A stretch of DNA of 5,291 nt from Bacteroidales bacterium (GCA_030156305.1 JASGMZ010000232.1:1-5291), one strand, 5' to 3'; positions 1 through 4,604 are shown, numbered from the stretch's first letter. Notes: generated by a model not told the origin, from the sequence alone. Numbers and translations: made by a program.

Positions 1-102
1 TACATTTGCCGTGTTTTTCACCTTAACTATCACAGGGGTGACCATACAGGAGAACTTTTGTAACAGCAAACTACTTTCAATTTATTTTGATAAAACCTCA
101 AA

Positions 103-155
103 TAAATGTTGTGATAATCCTTGTTCCGATTGCCATATTCGGGTTGTAACATTTA
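103..155. repeat. Imperfect inverted repeat able to form a nested hairpin
   Basis: TAAATGTT at 103-110 is the exact reverse complement of AACATTTA at 148-155. In a + strand RNA the stem could extend inward by three G-U pairs and one A-U pair (111-114 with 144-147). A smaller CCGA/TCGG stem (126-129 with 139-142) lies inside. Because the extension uses G-U pairs, the structure would be stronger in + strand RNA than in minus strand RNA. No known riboswitch or RNA family is recognised, and AT-rich sequence gives some such pairs by chance. Confidence 0.35.
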
Positions 156-309
156 AAATAACCGATACTTTTTTCAACACTTCAAAAAAAGTTAGTAACA
201 ATACCAAGCCATTCGTAAAATGCCCATTTTTTACATGTGAAATTCAATACTTCAAACAAGGTAAAAATGGCAAAAAAATTAATAACCCTTTAAATTTATT
301 TTCAACACC

Positions 310-317
310 TAAGTTTG
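310..317 (+). promoter_or_regulatory. Candidate -7 promoter element (TAAGTTTG)
   Basis: This is an exact match to the Bacteroidota -7 consensus TAnnTTTG. Initiation a few bases downstream would give a leader of about 100 bases before the start codon at 427, and that leader would contain the whole 356-423 inverted repeat. No TTG at the expected -33 distance is visible, and six fixed positions occur by chance in AT-rich DNA, so this is only a candidate. A 7-of-8 match (TAGGTTTC, 402-409) lies closer to the gene as an alternative. Confidence 0.35.
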
Positions 318-355
318 CTTTAAGCAGGGCACAACTACAGGTGTTCTTGTGTTGA

Positions 356-423
356 GATAATATTTAATTCCTCCAAAAAGCAAAATATTATAATAACAAT
401 TTAGGTTTCAATTAAATATTATC
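356..423. repeat. 14-bp perfect inverted repeat in the leader of the 427 gene, with a third half-copy
   Basis: GATAATATTTAATT at 356-369 is the exact reverse complement of AATTAAATATTATC at 410-423, leaving a 40-base loop. A third copy of the half-site, AAATATTAT, sits at 383-391 in the same orientation as the right arm. In RNA the left arm could therefore pair either with the middle copy (9 bp) or with the right arm (14 bp). The right arm ends 3 bases before the ATG at 427, so the long stem would cover the ribosome-binding region. The same DNA could instead be three sites for a dimeric DNA-binding protein. The arms are almost purely A/T, which lowers the stability of any hairpin. Confidence 0.55.
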
Positions 424-426
424 ATT

Positions 427-1008
427 ATGAAAACAAATAATTTTAAAATAATAATAGCAGCAATTTTTGCTGTAATAGGTCTAAATGTAAGCGCACAAAA
501 ATGTGGGGTTTACAAAACCTATGAAGATTACACAAATGGCAAAATGGAAGTTTCAATTAACTGTGCTACAAAAGAGGGCAAAATAAAACCAAACGATTTC
601 TTTAAAACAGATTACGTAACAGTAATTAAAAATGGTGAGAAAACTGATTTGAAGAAAAACGAAATATTTGGTTATCAACTTTGTAATGGGGAGTTCTTCC
701 GTTTTCTGGATAATGACCGCCTGACTTTAGCAGATAAAAGCGGTTTATGGATTTATACGAAAGAAGTTATAGAAACCGTCTCGCCTAAGAGGGGCACAAA
801 AAAGGCAACAAAATACTATTTCAGCAAAGCCGGAAGTGGGGAAATTAAAAGCCTGACATTTAGCAATCTTAAGGATGTTATTCCTGCTGACGACCCACTT
901 TATTCTGAAATGGAATTGTTGTTTACTTCAAATTCAGCACTACACGCATATAATCAATCAAGTGGTTCATATAAAATCAACTCCTTTCTGAATAGCAAAG
1001 GATTGTAA
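427..1008 (+). CDS. Secreted protein of unknown function
   Basis: The 193-residue product begins with a clear signal peptide: Lys/Asn-rich start, hydrophobic stretch at about residues 8-20, and cleavage likely after Ala23 in VSAQ. The mature part therefore enters the periplasm or beyond. It is charged and soluble-looking, with three cysteines (26, 46, 86). It has a Tyr-Lys-Thr-Tyr-Glu-Asp-Tyr segment near residues 29-35 and an Ile-Phe-Gly-Tyr segment followed by Cys and Asn-Gly-Glu at 80-89, a layout I associate with unnamed Bacteroidota exported proteins. I recognise no domain and assign no function. The start at 427 is fixed by the signal peptide; no Shine-Dalgarno site is present and the leader is A/T-rich. 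It is followed by a 111-base gap containing a hairpin and then another exported-protein gene. Its place in this locus suggests an envelope role in metal stress, but nothing in the protein proves that. Confidence 0.88.
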   Translation: MKTNNFKIIIAAIFAVIGLNVSAQKCGVYKTYEDYTNGKMEVSINCATKEGKIKPNDFFKTDYVTVIKNGEKTDLKKNEIFGYQLCNGEFFRFLDNDRLTLADKSGLWIYTKEVIETVSPKRGTKKATKYYFSKAGSGEIKSLTFSNLKDVIPADDPLYSEMELLFTSNSALHAYNQSSGSYKINSFLNSKGL

Positions 1009-1018
1009 CAGATTTGAA

Positions 1019-1066
1019 TGCTTTTTTGAAGGCTGGCAAGGCAACCTGCCAGCTTTCAGAAAAGCG
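1019..1066. repeat. Long hairpin between the first two secreted-protein genes
   Basis: Bases 1021-1038 pair with 1047-1064 over 18 positions, with two G-T wobbles and no bulge, around an 8-base loop; 1020/1065 (G-C) and 1019/1066 (T-G) extend it. The core GCTGGCA/TGCCAGC is GC-rich. It starts 11 bases after the upstream stop codon. The T tract lies before the core and the A tract after it, so neither strand has the usual U tract after the stem. That makes a standard intrinsic terminator uncertain. It may instead protect the 3' end of the 427 message or partly attenuate transcription into 1120. Confidence 0.6.
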
Positions 1067-1086
1067 AAATCAAACTAAAATTTCGC
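1064..1086. repeat. Second short hairpin abutting the long one
   Basis: GCGAAAT at 1064-1070 is the exact reverse complement of ATTTCGC at 1080-1086, with a 9-base loop. It shares bases 1064-1066 with the base of the preceding long hairpin, so the two compete only at that point. It lies 33 bases before the next start codon and may be part of that gene's leader. Its function is unknown. Confidence 0.35.
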
Positions 1087-1119
1087 ATACAATAACTTAA
1101 TATTTATAAAAAAAGTAAA

Positions 1120-1620
1120 ATGAACAAGATATTAAATGTAATCAAAGCAACAGTCTTGATTTTTGGTGTATCAATTGTGAACATCTATGCGCAGGAAACA
1201 GAAAAAATTATTGGAACAGTCGGTGGTGAAAAATTAGGTGACGACGGAATTGTAATATGTGTTTTAGGAACACAGGCTTGCATGCCGGTTCAGATAGACA
1301 AAAACATGACTGTTAAATACAACGGGGAGGAAACAAAATTGACAGATTTACCTTTTGCCCTCTATATAGAAGCTGAACTTAATGATAATAATAAAATCAC
1401 TACAATTAAAATTGATGAAAGAAAAACCGTAATCTGTTTTGTTGAGCATAAAGAAGGTGATAACGAGAAATTGACGACTTTGTTAAACGGAATTAAAGGT
1501 GTTGAAGATTTTAAGTTATATCGTAAATCGAACCAGGTACTGATTGAATACAATCCAAAACAAATTGCGTATAGCGAATTGGAGGCAAAAGTTAAAAATG
1601 CAGGATTTATATTGGAATAA
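1120..1620 (+). CDS. Secreted protein with a C-terminal HMA-like domain lacking CxxC
   Basis: The 166-residue product starts with a signal peptide (hydrophobic residues about 9-23, cleavage likely near Ala24-Gln25). Residues about 28-100 form a small beta-rich domain with Cys47 and Cys54. Residues about 103-164 have the order and spacing of the heavy-metal-associated ferredoxin-like fold: a strand (Thr-Val-Ile-Cys-Phe-Val), a helix ending in Leu-Leu-Asn-Gly-Ile, the Gly-Val strand turn, a strand with Val-Leu-Ile-Glu-Tyr, a helix with Glu-Leu-Glu-Ala-Lys-Val, and a final Ala-Gly-Phe. The Gly-Met-x-Cys-x-x-Cys loop is absent; Glu-His-Lys-Glu (109-112) occupies that place, with only Cys106 nearby. 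Metal binding by the standard site is therefore unlikely, though His109, Cys106 or the upstream cysteine pair could contribute. No exact -7 element lies in the 111-base gap before it, so co-transcription with 427 is likely. The leader is A-rich. The domain call is by eye from pattern, not from a search. Confidence 0.85.
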   Translation: MNKILNVIKATVLIFGVSIVNIYAQETEKIIGTVGGEKLGDDGIVICVLGTQACMPVQIDKNMTVKYNGEETKLTDLPFALYIEAELNDNNKITTIKIDERKTVICFVEHKEGDNEKLTTLLNGIKGVEDFKLYRKSNQVLIEYNPKQIAYSELEAKVKNAGFILE

Positions 1621-1623
1621 AAT

Positions 1624-1630
1624 AGGAGGA
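1624..1630 (+). promoter_or_regulatory. Strong Shine-Dalgarno site for the lipoprotein gene
   Basis: AGGAGGA ends 7 bases before the ATG at 1638. Bacteroidota genes usually lack such a site, and in this window only this gene and the one at 3456 have one. It decides for the start at 1638 over the in-frame ATG at 1665, which lies directly before the hydrophobic signal and would give a more typical lipoprotein signal length. Confidence 0.7.
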
Positions 1631-1637
1631 TAGAAAA

Positions 1638-2258
1638 ATGAAACGAAATAAATTATTTACTGGCATGAAAAATACAAAAGTTATTTTTTTAATGGTAGCA
1701 GTAGTTGGATTCCTTTTTTATTCATGTAACAAGGAAGAAGAAACACCCTTGGATAATACTTTAGCTTCCAGCGTAATCGGCACATATACAGGTACTCTTA
1801 AGAGTACAGCTACTAATCAGTCCAGTCCGGCGACATTAAATGTAACGCTAATAAACGATAGCTTAGTTAGTATGCATTGTTTGTCCTACAATTTTGATTC
1901 AACCTTTACAATGCAACTATACCAAAACTATGACAGCATTATGGTGTGTTATACCGGACAAGATTTTTTTGCTGAATATGGACATAATCGCAATAATTAT
2001 GATTTTTGCACAAACCGCCAATCCGGTTGGACAAATAACGCCTGGATGAACGATGGCAATTGCTGGGGAAATATGAATCAAAACAGCAACTGGGCGGGAA
2101 CTGACCAATGGAACGCCTGGACCAATCACATGAATACCCAACACAATCAAAATGACAATCATTTTGGGGGATTTAATCCAAAAATGAATTCATGTATTTT
2201 CAAATTTACAATTCAGAACAATTCCAATTATTTTGAAGTATTTGAAGGAGTCAAGTAA
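1638..2258 (+). CDS. Surface-type lipoprotein with Trp/Asn/His/Met/Cys-rich central region
   Basis: The 206-residue product has a hydrophobic signal (about residues 13-28) ending in Phe-Tyr-Ser-Cys, so Cys30 should be lipidated. The following Asn-Lys-Glu-Glu-Glu resembles the Bacteroidota lipoprotein export signal (Lys plus acidic residues), which suggests transport to the cell surface. Residues about 45-110 look like a beta-rich domain with a Gly-Thr-Tyr-Thr-Gly-Thr start. Residues about 115-180 are unusual: six Trp (131, 136, 143, 152, 158, 161), many Asn, His at 116, 164, 169 and 175, several Met, and Cys124 and Cys142. The protein ends in two short strand-like segments. Such a region could bind soft or transition metals, but that is inference. 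It starts 17 bases after the previous stop with a strong ribosome site, so it is in the same operon. I recognise no named family. Composition resembles the ends of the Spy-like protein at 2880. Confidence 0.87.
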   Translation: MKRNKLFTGMKNTKVIFLMVAVVGFLFYSCNKEEETPLDNTLASSVIGTYTGTLKSTATNQSSPATLNVTLINDSLVSMHCLSYNFDSTFTMQLYQNYDSIMVCYTGQDFFAEYGHNRNNYDFCTNRQSGWTNNAWMNDGNCWGNMNQNSNWAGTDQWNAWTNHMNTQHNQNDNHFGGFNPKMNSCIFKFTIQNNSNYFEVFEGVK

Positions 2259-2329
2259 TTAAAGATGTGGGTAGTACAGCAATTGAAGTTGTAAAGATAA
2301 ATCCCGTAAGGTTATTAAACATTTTTATG

Positions 2330-2337
2330 TAAATTTG
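2330..2337 (+). promoter_or_regulatory. -7 promoter element for the Fur-family gene (TAAATTTG)
   Basis: Exact match to TAnnTTTG in the 126-base gap before the regulator gene. Initiation near 2342-2345 would leave a leader of about 40 bases. A good -33 TTG at standard spacing is not seen. Position and exactness make this a good candidate. Confidence 0.6.
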
Positions 2338-2340
2338 GGG

Positions 2341-2371
2341 TATGAAAGTTCTGAATAATATTTCTCTCATA
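2341..2371. promoter_or_regulatory. Spaced inverted repeat at the predicted Fur-gene start site, possible autoregulatory operator
   Basis: TATGAAAG (2341-2348) and CTCTCATA (2364-2371) are reverse complements at 7 of 8 positions, separated by 15 bases. A small AATA-a-TATT palindrome (2354-2362) lies inside but on a different centre. The repeat begins at about the predicted transcription start of the regulator gene, where a repressor would block initiation. It does not resemble the palindromes at 2801-2820, so it need not be bound by the same protein. Confidence 0.3.
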
Positions 2372-2384
2372 AATATTTGACGAT

Positions 2385-2798
2385 ATGGAAAACAAGGAAA
2401 TCGACAAAAAACTCGAATCGAAAAACGTCAAACCAACAGCCATGCGAACCCTGGTTTATAAAACACTTGCCGAAACCGGGAAAGCGCTGAGCCTGGCGGA
2501 TTTGGAGCAACGATTTGAAAAAGTGGAGCGTTCAACCATTTTCAGGGCGCTTAAAACATTCGAGGAAAATTTCATTGTCCACCCTGTTGATGATGGTTCA
2601 GGCTCGGTTAAATATGCCGTTTGCGATGATGAATGCACATGTAATATACATGACCTGCACGTTCATTTTTATTGTACACGTTGTGGCAGAACACGTTGTA
2701 TGAAAGAACTTCCAATTCCCAACATTAAACTTCCTGAAGGCTACACCTACGATAATGCTCAATTCATTATTAACGGTGTGTGTCCTCGCTGCGATTAA
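2385..2798 (+). CDS. Fur-family metal-responsive transcriptional regulator
   Basis: The 137-residue protein has the normal Fur length and layout. Residues about 1-75 are the winged-helix DNA-binding domain, including the recognition-helix segment Glu-Arg-Ser-Thr-Ile-Phe-Arg-Ala-Leu (48-56). Residues about 76-137 are the metal-binding dimerisation domain. Two CxxC pairs, Cys97/Cys100 and Cys133/Cys136, should hold the structural zinc. His89, His92 and His94 form the usual His-rich sensing segment. Extra cysteines (80, 84, 86 and 105) crowd around it, more than in typical iron-sensing Fur, and could favour zinc or a softer metal. Subfamily (Fur, Zur or other) cannot be decided by eye. The gene has its own -7 element at 2330 and sits directly before an operator-like site and the promoter of the next gene, so it probably controls that operon and perhaps itself. 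Confidence 0.95.
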   Translation: MENKEIDKKLESKNVKPTAMRTLVYKTLAETGKALSLADLEQRFEKVERSTIFRALKTFEENFIVHPVDDGSGSVKYAVCDDECTCNIHDLHVHFYCTRCGRTRCMKELPIPNIKLPEGYTYDNAQFIINGVCPRCD

Positions 2799-2800
2799 CT

Positions 2801-2820
2801 TTGCAATAGTGTTGCACTAA
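2801..2820. promoter_or_regulatory. Overlapping palindromes and 11-bp-spaced direct repeats, candidate operator
   Basis: Starting 2 bases after the regulator's stop codon, TGCAA-n5-TTGCA (2802-2806/2812-2816) overlaps TAGTG-n3-CACTA (2807-2811/2815-2819). The same bases form a direct repeat, TTGCAATA (2801-2808) and TTGCACTA (2812-2819), 11 bp or about one helical turn apart. The block ends 8 bases before the -7 element at 2829, so it covers the -33 region. This is where a Fur-family dimer, or two dimers, would act on the 2880 promoter. Assignment to the neighbouring regulator is inferred from position. Confidence 0.5.
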
Positions 2821-2828
2821 CTTATTGG

Positions 2829-2836
2829 TAATTTTG
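2829..2836 (+). promoter_or_regulatory. -7 promoter element for the metal-stress operon (TAATTTTG)
   Basis: Exact TAnnTTTG match, 43 bases before the start codon at 2880. TTG triplets at 2801 and 2812 are 25 and 14 bases upstream, outside the usual 17-23 spacing, so the promoter may be weak or need an activator. A small palindrome, AATGT-n3-ACATT (2853-2865), lies between it and the gene and could be a leader hairpin or a further protein site. Confidence 0.6.
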
Positions 2837-2879
2837 ATGTTGAAATTATTAGAATGTCTAACATTAAAAATTATTAATT

Positions 2880-3404
2880 ATGAAAACTGGAAAATTTAAA
2901 ATGGCTTTTTTACTTGCAGGATTAATTATCTTTTCTGCATCGCAGGCAATGGCACAACCTCATTGTTGTAACTCAAACTGGTCGGTAAACGCTAATGCCC
3001 AATGGTGGAACAACAACACCCCGGCGGAATATGCCTTATCAGCCGAACAAATTACGGAAATCAATGAGCTACGTAAAAACAGTTACGAGAAAAAGCTTCC
3101 AATCGAAAATGAGCTTCGCAGTTTGAGAATGGAATACCGGGCTGCTAATTCAAATCCCGAGCTCGATGTAAAAAAGGTGAAATCACTGAGAAGCACTATC
3201 CGCGATAAAGAAGAAAAAATTGAGGATATCAACCTGGAGACAAAAGTTCAGGTAAAAAAACTTCTTACTGAAAAGCAGCTTACCTACTTTAACAACAACA
3301 ATTACAATTGGTGGGATATGTCGGAAAATTGCTGGCATGCAGGTAATATGGGAATGAATTCTCGTAAACAGATGATGATGTCACGTCGCAGCAATTGTTG
3401 GTAA
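2880..3404 (+). CDS. Spy/CpxP/ZraP-like periplasmic protein with Met/Trp/Cys-rich ends
   Basis: The 174-residue product has a signal peptide with cleavage likely after Ala25 (Ala-Met-Ala|Gln). The mature N-terminus has His28-Cys29-Cys30 and a Trp/Asn-rich stretch to about residue 47. Residues about 50-135 are highly charged and helical, bounded by two LTxxQ-type motifs, Leu-Ser-Ala-Glu-Gln (53-57) and Leu-Thr-Glu-Lys-Gln (129-133). These are the hallmark of the Spy/CpxP/ZraP group of periplasmic chaperones and metal-linked stress proteins. The tail (about 138-174) is Asn/Trp/Met-rich with Cys151, His153, a Met-Met-Met run and a final Asn-Cys-Trp, which looks metal-binding. Family members act as helical dimers or oligomers that protect envelope proteins or bind zinc or copper. 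The Fur-family gene and operator lie directly upstream. The start at 2880 fits the signal peptide; Met8 is a possible alternative. Confidence 0.87.
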   Translation: MKTGKFKMAFLLAGLIIFSASQAMAQPHCCNSNWSVNANAQWWNNNTPAEYALSAEQITEINELRKNSYEKKLPIENELRSLRMEYRAANSNPELDVKKVKSLRSTIRDKEEKIEDINLETKVQVKKLLTEKQLTYFNNNNYNWWDMSENCWHAGNMGMNSRKQMMMSRRSNCW

Positions 3405-3442
3405 ACACCAGTTCGGTTTTTAAAAAAACAAGCGATAAAAAG

Positions 3443-3449
3443 AAAGGAG
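3443..3449 (+). promoter_or_regulatory. Shine-Dalgarno site for the SHOCT-domain gene
   Basis: AAAGGAG ends 6 bases before the ATG at 3456. It selects 3456 over the second in-frame ATG at 3459 and over an out-of-frame ATG at 3451 that hits a stop after two codons. Confidence 0.65.
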
Positions 3450-3455
3450 AATGTT

Positions 3456-3689
3456 ATGATGGATGGATTTGGGTGTCACGGATGGGGAATGGGAATGGGC
3501 TGGTGGTGGGTTATAGGGCTCATTATCGTAATTGCCGTTGTTTGGATGGTTGTTAAAGGAATGAGTCAAAATAACCGCCCCGGCAACCTACCCGAAAGTA
3601 AGTCGGCGCTCGATATTTTAAAAGAGCGTTATGCCAAGGGAGAAATTGATAAACAAGAATTTGAAGAACGAAAAAAAGATTTAATATAA
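3456..3689 (+). CDS. Small SHOCT-domain membrane protein
   Basis: The 77-residue product has a short N-terminus rich in Gly, Met, Trp and one Cys-His pair (Cys7, His8), a single membrane helix at about residues 17-34, a polar linker, and a C-terminal SHOCT motif at about 51-76 (Ala-Leu-Asp-Ile-Leu-Lys-Glu-Arg-Tyr-Ala-Lys-Gly-Glu-Ile then a Glu-Phe-Glu-Glu-Arg-Lys helix). SHOCT is a short two-helix module thought to mediate protein contacts or oligomerisation. The His/Met/Trp-rich tip before the helix is common in small SHOCT proteins of metal-resistance clusters. It lies 51 bases after the Spy-like gene and 11 bases before the DUF302 gene, so it belongs to the same operon. The exact role is not known. 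Confidence 0.9.
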   Translation: MMDGFGCHGWGMGMGWWWVIGLIIVIAVVWMVVKGMSQNNRPGNLPESKSALDILKERYAKGEIDKQEFEERKKDLI

Positions 3690-3700
3690 AATAAAAAATC

Positions 3701-4087
3701 ATGAAGTATTACTTTGAAAAGATAACAGAGTACGGTTTCGATGAAGCCATTGAGAAAGTAACCGAAGAACTTAAAAAAGAAGGATTCGGGGTTTTGACAG
3801 AGATTGATGTGCAGGCCACATTGAAAAAGAAACTGGATGTCGATTTCAATAAATACCAAATTTTAGGGGCTTGCAATCCGCCATTTGCACATAAAGCGCT
3901 GCGGGCCGAAAATAAAATCGGAGCCATGCTTCCCTGCAATGTGATTGTGCAGGAACTGGATGATGGCAAAACAGAAGTAGCTGCCGTTGACCCGATGGCT
4001 TCGATGCTGGCGGTTGAAAATGACAAATTAGGGGAAATCGCCAACGAAATAAGGGCAAAACTTGAAAAGGTCATTGAAAACGTATAA
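3701..4087 (+). CDS. DUF302 family protein
   Basis: The 128-residue protein has no signal peptide and looks cytoplasmic. It matches DUF302 along its length: a Gly-Phe-Gly-Val-Leu-Thr-Glu-Ile-Asp strand (28-36), a Leu-Gly-Ala-Cys-Asn-Pro-Pro segment (55-61) followed by Ala-His-Lys-Ala-Leu, then Met-Leu-Pro-Cys-Asn-Val (76-81), and the Val-Asp-Pro turn (96-98). Cys58 and Cys79 are the conserved cysteines of this group. The biochemical function of DUF302 is not established; it is often found beside metal or sulfur-stress genes and could bind a ligand or metal between the cysteines. It starts 11 bases after the SHOCT gene, so translation is probably linked. A weak AATAC/GTATT pair at its stop codon is too small to call a terminator. 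Confidence 0.93.
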   Translation: MKYYFEKITEYGFDEAIEKVTEELKKEGFGVLTEIDVQATLKKKLDVDFNKYQILGACNPPFAHKALRAENKIGAMLPCNVIVQELDDGKTEVAAVDPMASMLAVENDKLGEIANEIRAKLEKVIENV

Positions 4088-4131
4088 TACGGCCAGTATT
4101 TTAACCTAAAGTATTTAAAAAATCTTTGGAA

Positions 4132-4599
4132 ATGAGAAAACAACTGTTGTTATTAACCTTCGTACTTTTCTGGGTATTCACAGCGAATGCCCAGGAAGGC
4201 GAACGGTTAAAAGTAATCACAGGGGTACGTGTTAACCCTTTTGTGATGTACGATTTTGACGGTAACAAAACGGAAATAACGCGTATCCATGCCGAGTTGG
4301 GCGCCATGTTCAATAATAAAACCTACCTGTCGGTGGGATACACGCCCTTTGCCAATACCATCTACAATTTTAACGAATACTGGTTTGTAGGGTTCGACAA
4401 AAAAATCCCGGTATCGTGGGTTTTGGCGGAAGAGTATATGATAGATGAAAATAAATTCATAGTCCAGACCGGCCTCAATTTCAAATTAGGGAACGTGGGA
4501 AATGCGTTTGTATTTCTGTTTACCCCTGTTGATAATATTGACTGGGGCTTGAAAGTGGGCGCTTTTATTCCTTTAAATGTGGTTTTGCATAAAGATTAG
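4132..4599 (+). CDS. Small exported envelope protein, possibly a beta-barrel
   Basis: The start chosen is the ATG at 4132, giving 155 residues. A TTG two codons upstream (4126) is open but would add nothing, and the signal peptide begins naturally at 4132: Met-Arg-Lys, then a hydrophobic run to about residue 18 and Ala-Asn-Ala|Gln cleavage near 20. The mature part alternates polar and hydrophobic residues with aromatic girdles (for example Tyr-Leu-Ser-Val-Gly-Tyr at 65-70 and Trp-Gly-Leu-Lys-Val-Gly at 138-143), as in short outer-membrane or beta-sandwich proteins. No cysteine is present in the mature part, so metal chelation is not suggested. I do not recognise a named family. The gene ends 5 bases before the transporter start and follows DUF302 by 44 bases, so it is in the operon and may work at the outer membrane with the transporter. 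Confidence 0.85.
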   Translation: MRKQLLLLTFVLFWVFTANAQEGERLKVITGVRVNPFVMYDFDGNKTEITRIHAELGAMFNNKTYLSVGYTPFANTIYNFNEYWFVGFDKKIPVSWVLAEEYMIDENKFIVQTGLNFKLGNVGNAFVFLFTPVDNIDWGLKVGAFIPLNVVLHKD

Positions 4600-4604
4600 T
4601 TCAC

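Larger units (their letters stand above)
1..426. other. Long non-coding or leader region upstream of the first secreted-protein gene
   Basis: No convincing gene is visible in this stretch. A forward frame is open from a GTG at 11 to a stop at 353-355, but it has no recognisable domain, its composition (Asn, Phe, Thr, Cys, Lys) is what AT-rich noncoding DNA gives, and the reverse strand is also partly open. On the minus strand a 40-codon frame runs from ATG at 152-150 to a stop at 32-30, and another short frame starts at ATG 45-43 and runs off the left edge. None can be assigned. The region does hold structure: inverted repeats at 103-155, 304-345 and 356-423, and exact TAnnTTTG -7 matches at 1-8 and 310-317. 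It may be the edge of an adjoining module plus the leader of the gene at 427. Confidence 0.6.

Noticed and set aside
1..8. TACATTTG as a promoter for the frame at 11
   Set aside because: An exact -7 match, but it is at the window edge with no visible -33 region and would initiate inside a frame that is probably not coding.
304..345. AACACCT/AGGTGTT inverted repeat as a terminator or riboswitch
   Set aside because: A 7-bp stem with a 28-base loop and no U tract; no known riboswitch core recognised.
11..355. 114-residue forward frame starting at GTG as a real protein gene
   Set aside because: No ribosome site, no domain, composition of noncoding AT-rich DNA and open frames on the other strand. 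Kept only as a speculative leader frame.
1917..2162. Minus-strand hydrophobic frame opposite the lipoprotein's central region
   Set aside because: Its Val/Ile/His composition is the antisense of the Asn/Trp/His/Asp-rich segment; no independent support.
2456..2703. Alternative frames (62 and 60 codons) inside the Fur-family gene
   Set aside because: Both are shadows of a gene with clear family motifs.
4086..4102. AATAC-n5-GTATT plus TTTT as a terminator after DUF302
   Set aside because: The stem is only 5 weak A/T-rich pairs and overlaps the stop codon; downstream genes are closely spaced and likely co-transcribed.
4126..4131. TTG at 4126 as the start of the envelope protein
   Set aside because: ATG at 4132 gives a standard signal peptide, and TTG starts are uncommon; the extension adds two residues without benefit.
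3709..4143. 144-codon minus-strand frame
   Set aside because: It lies almost wholly opposite the DUF302 gene, whose family match is clear, so it is a shadow.
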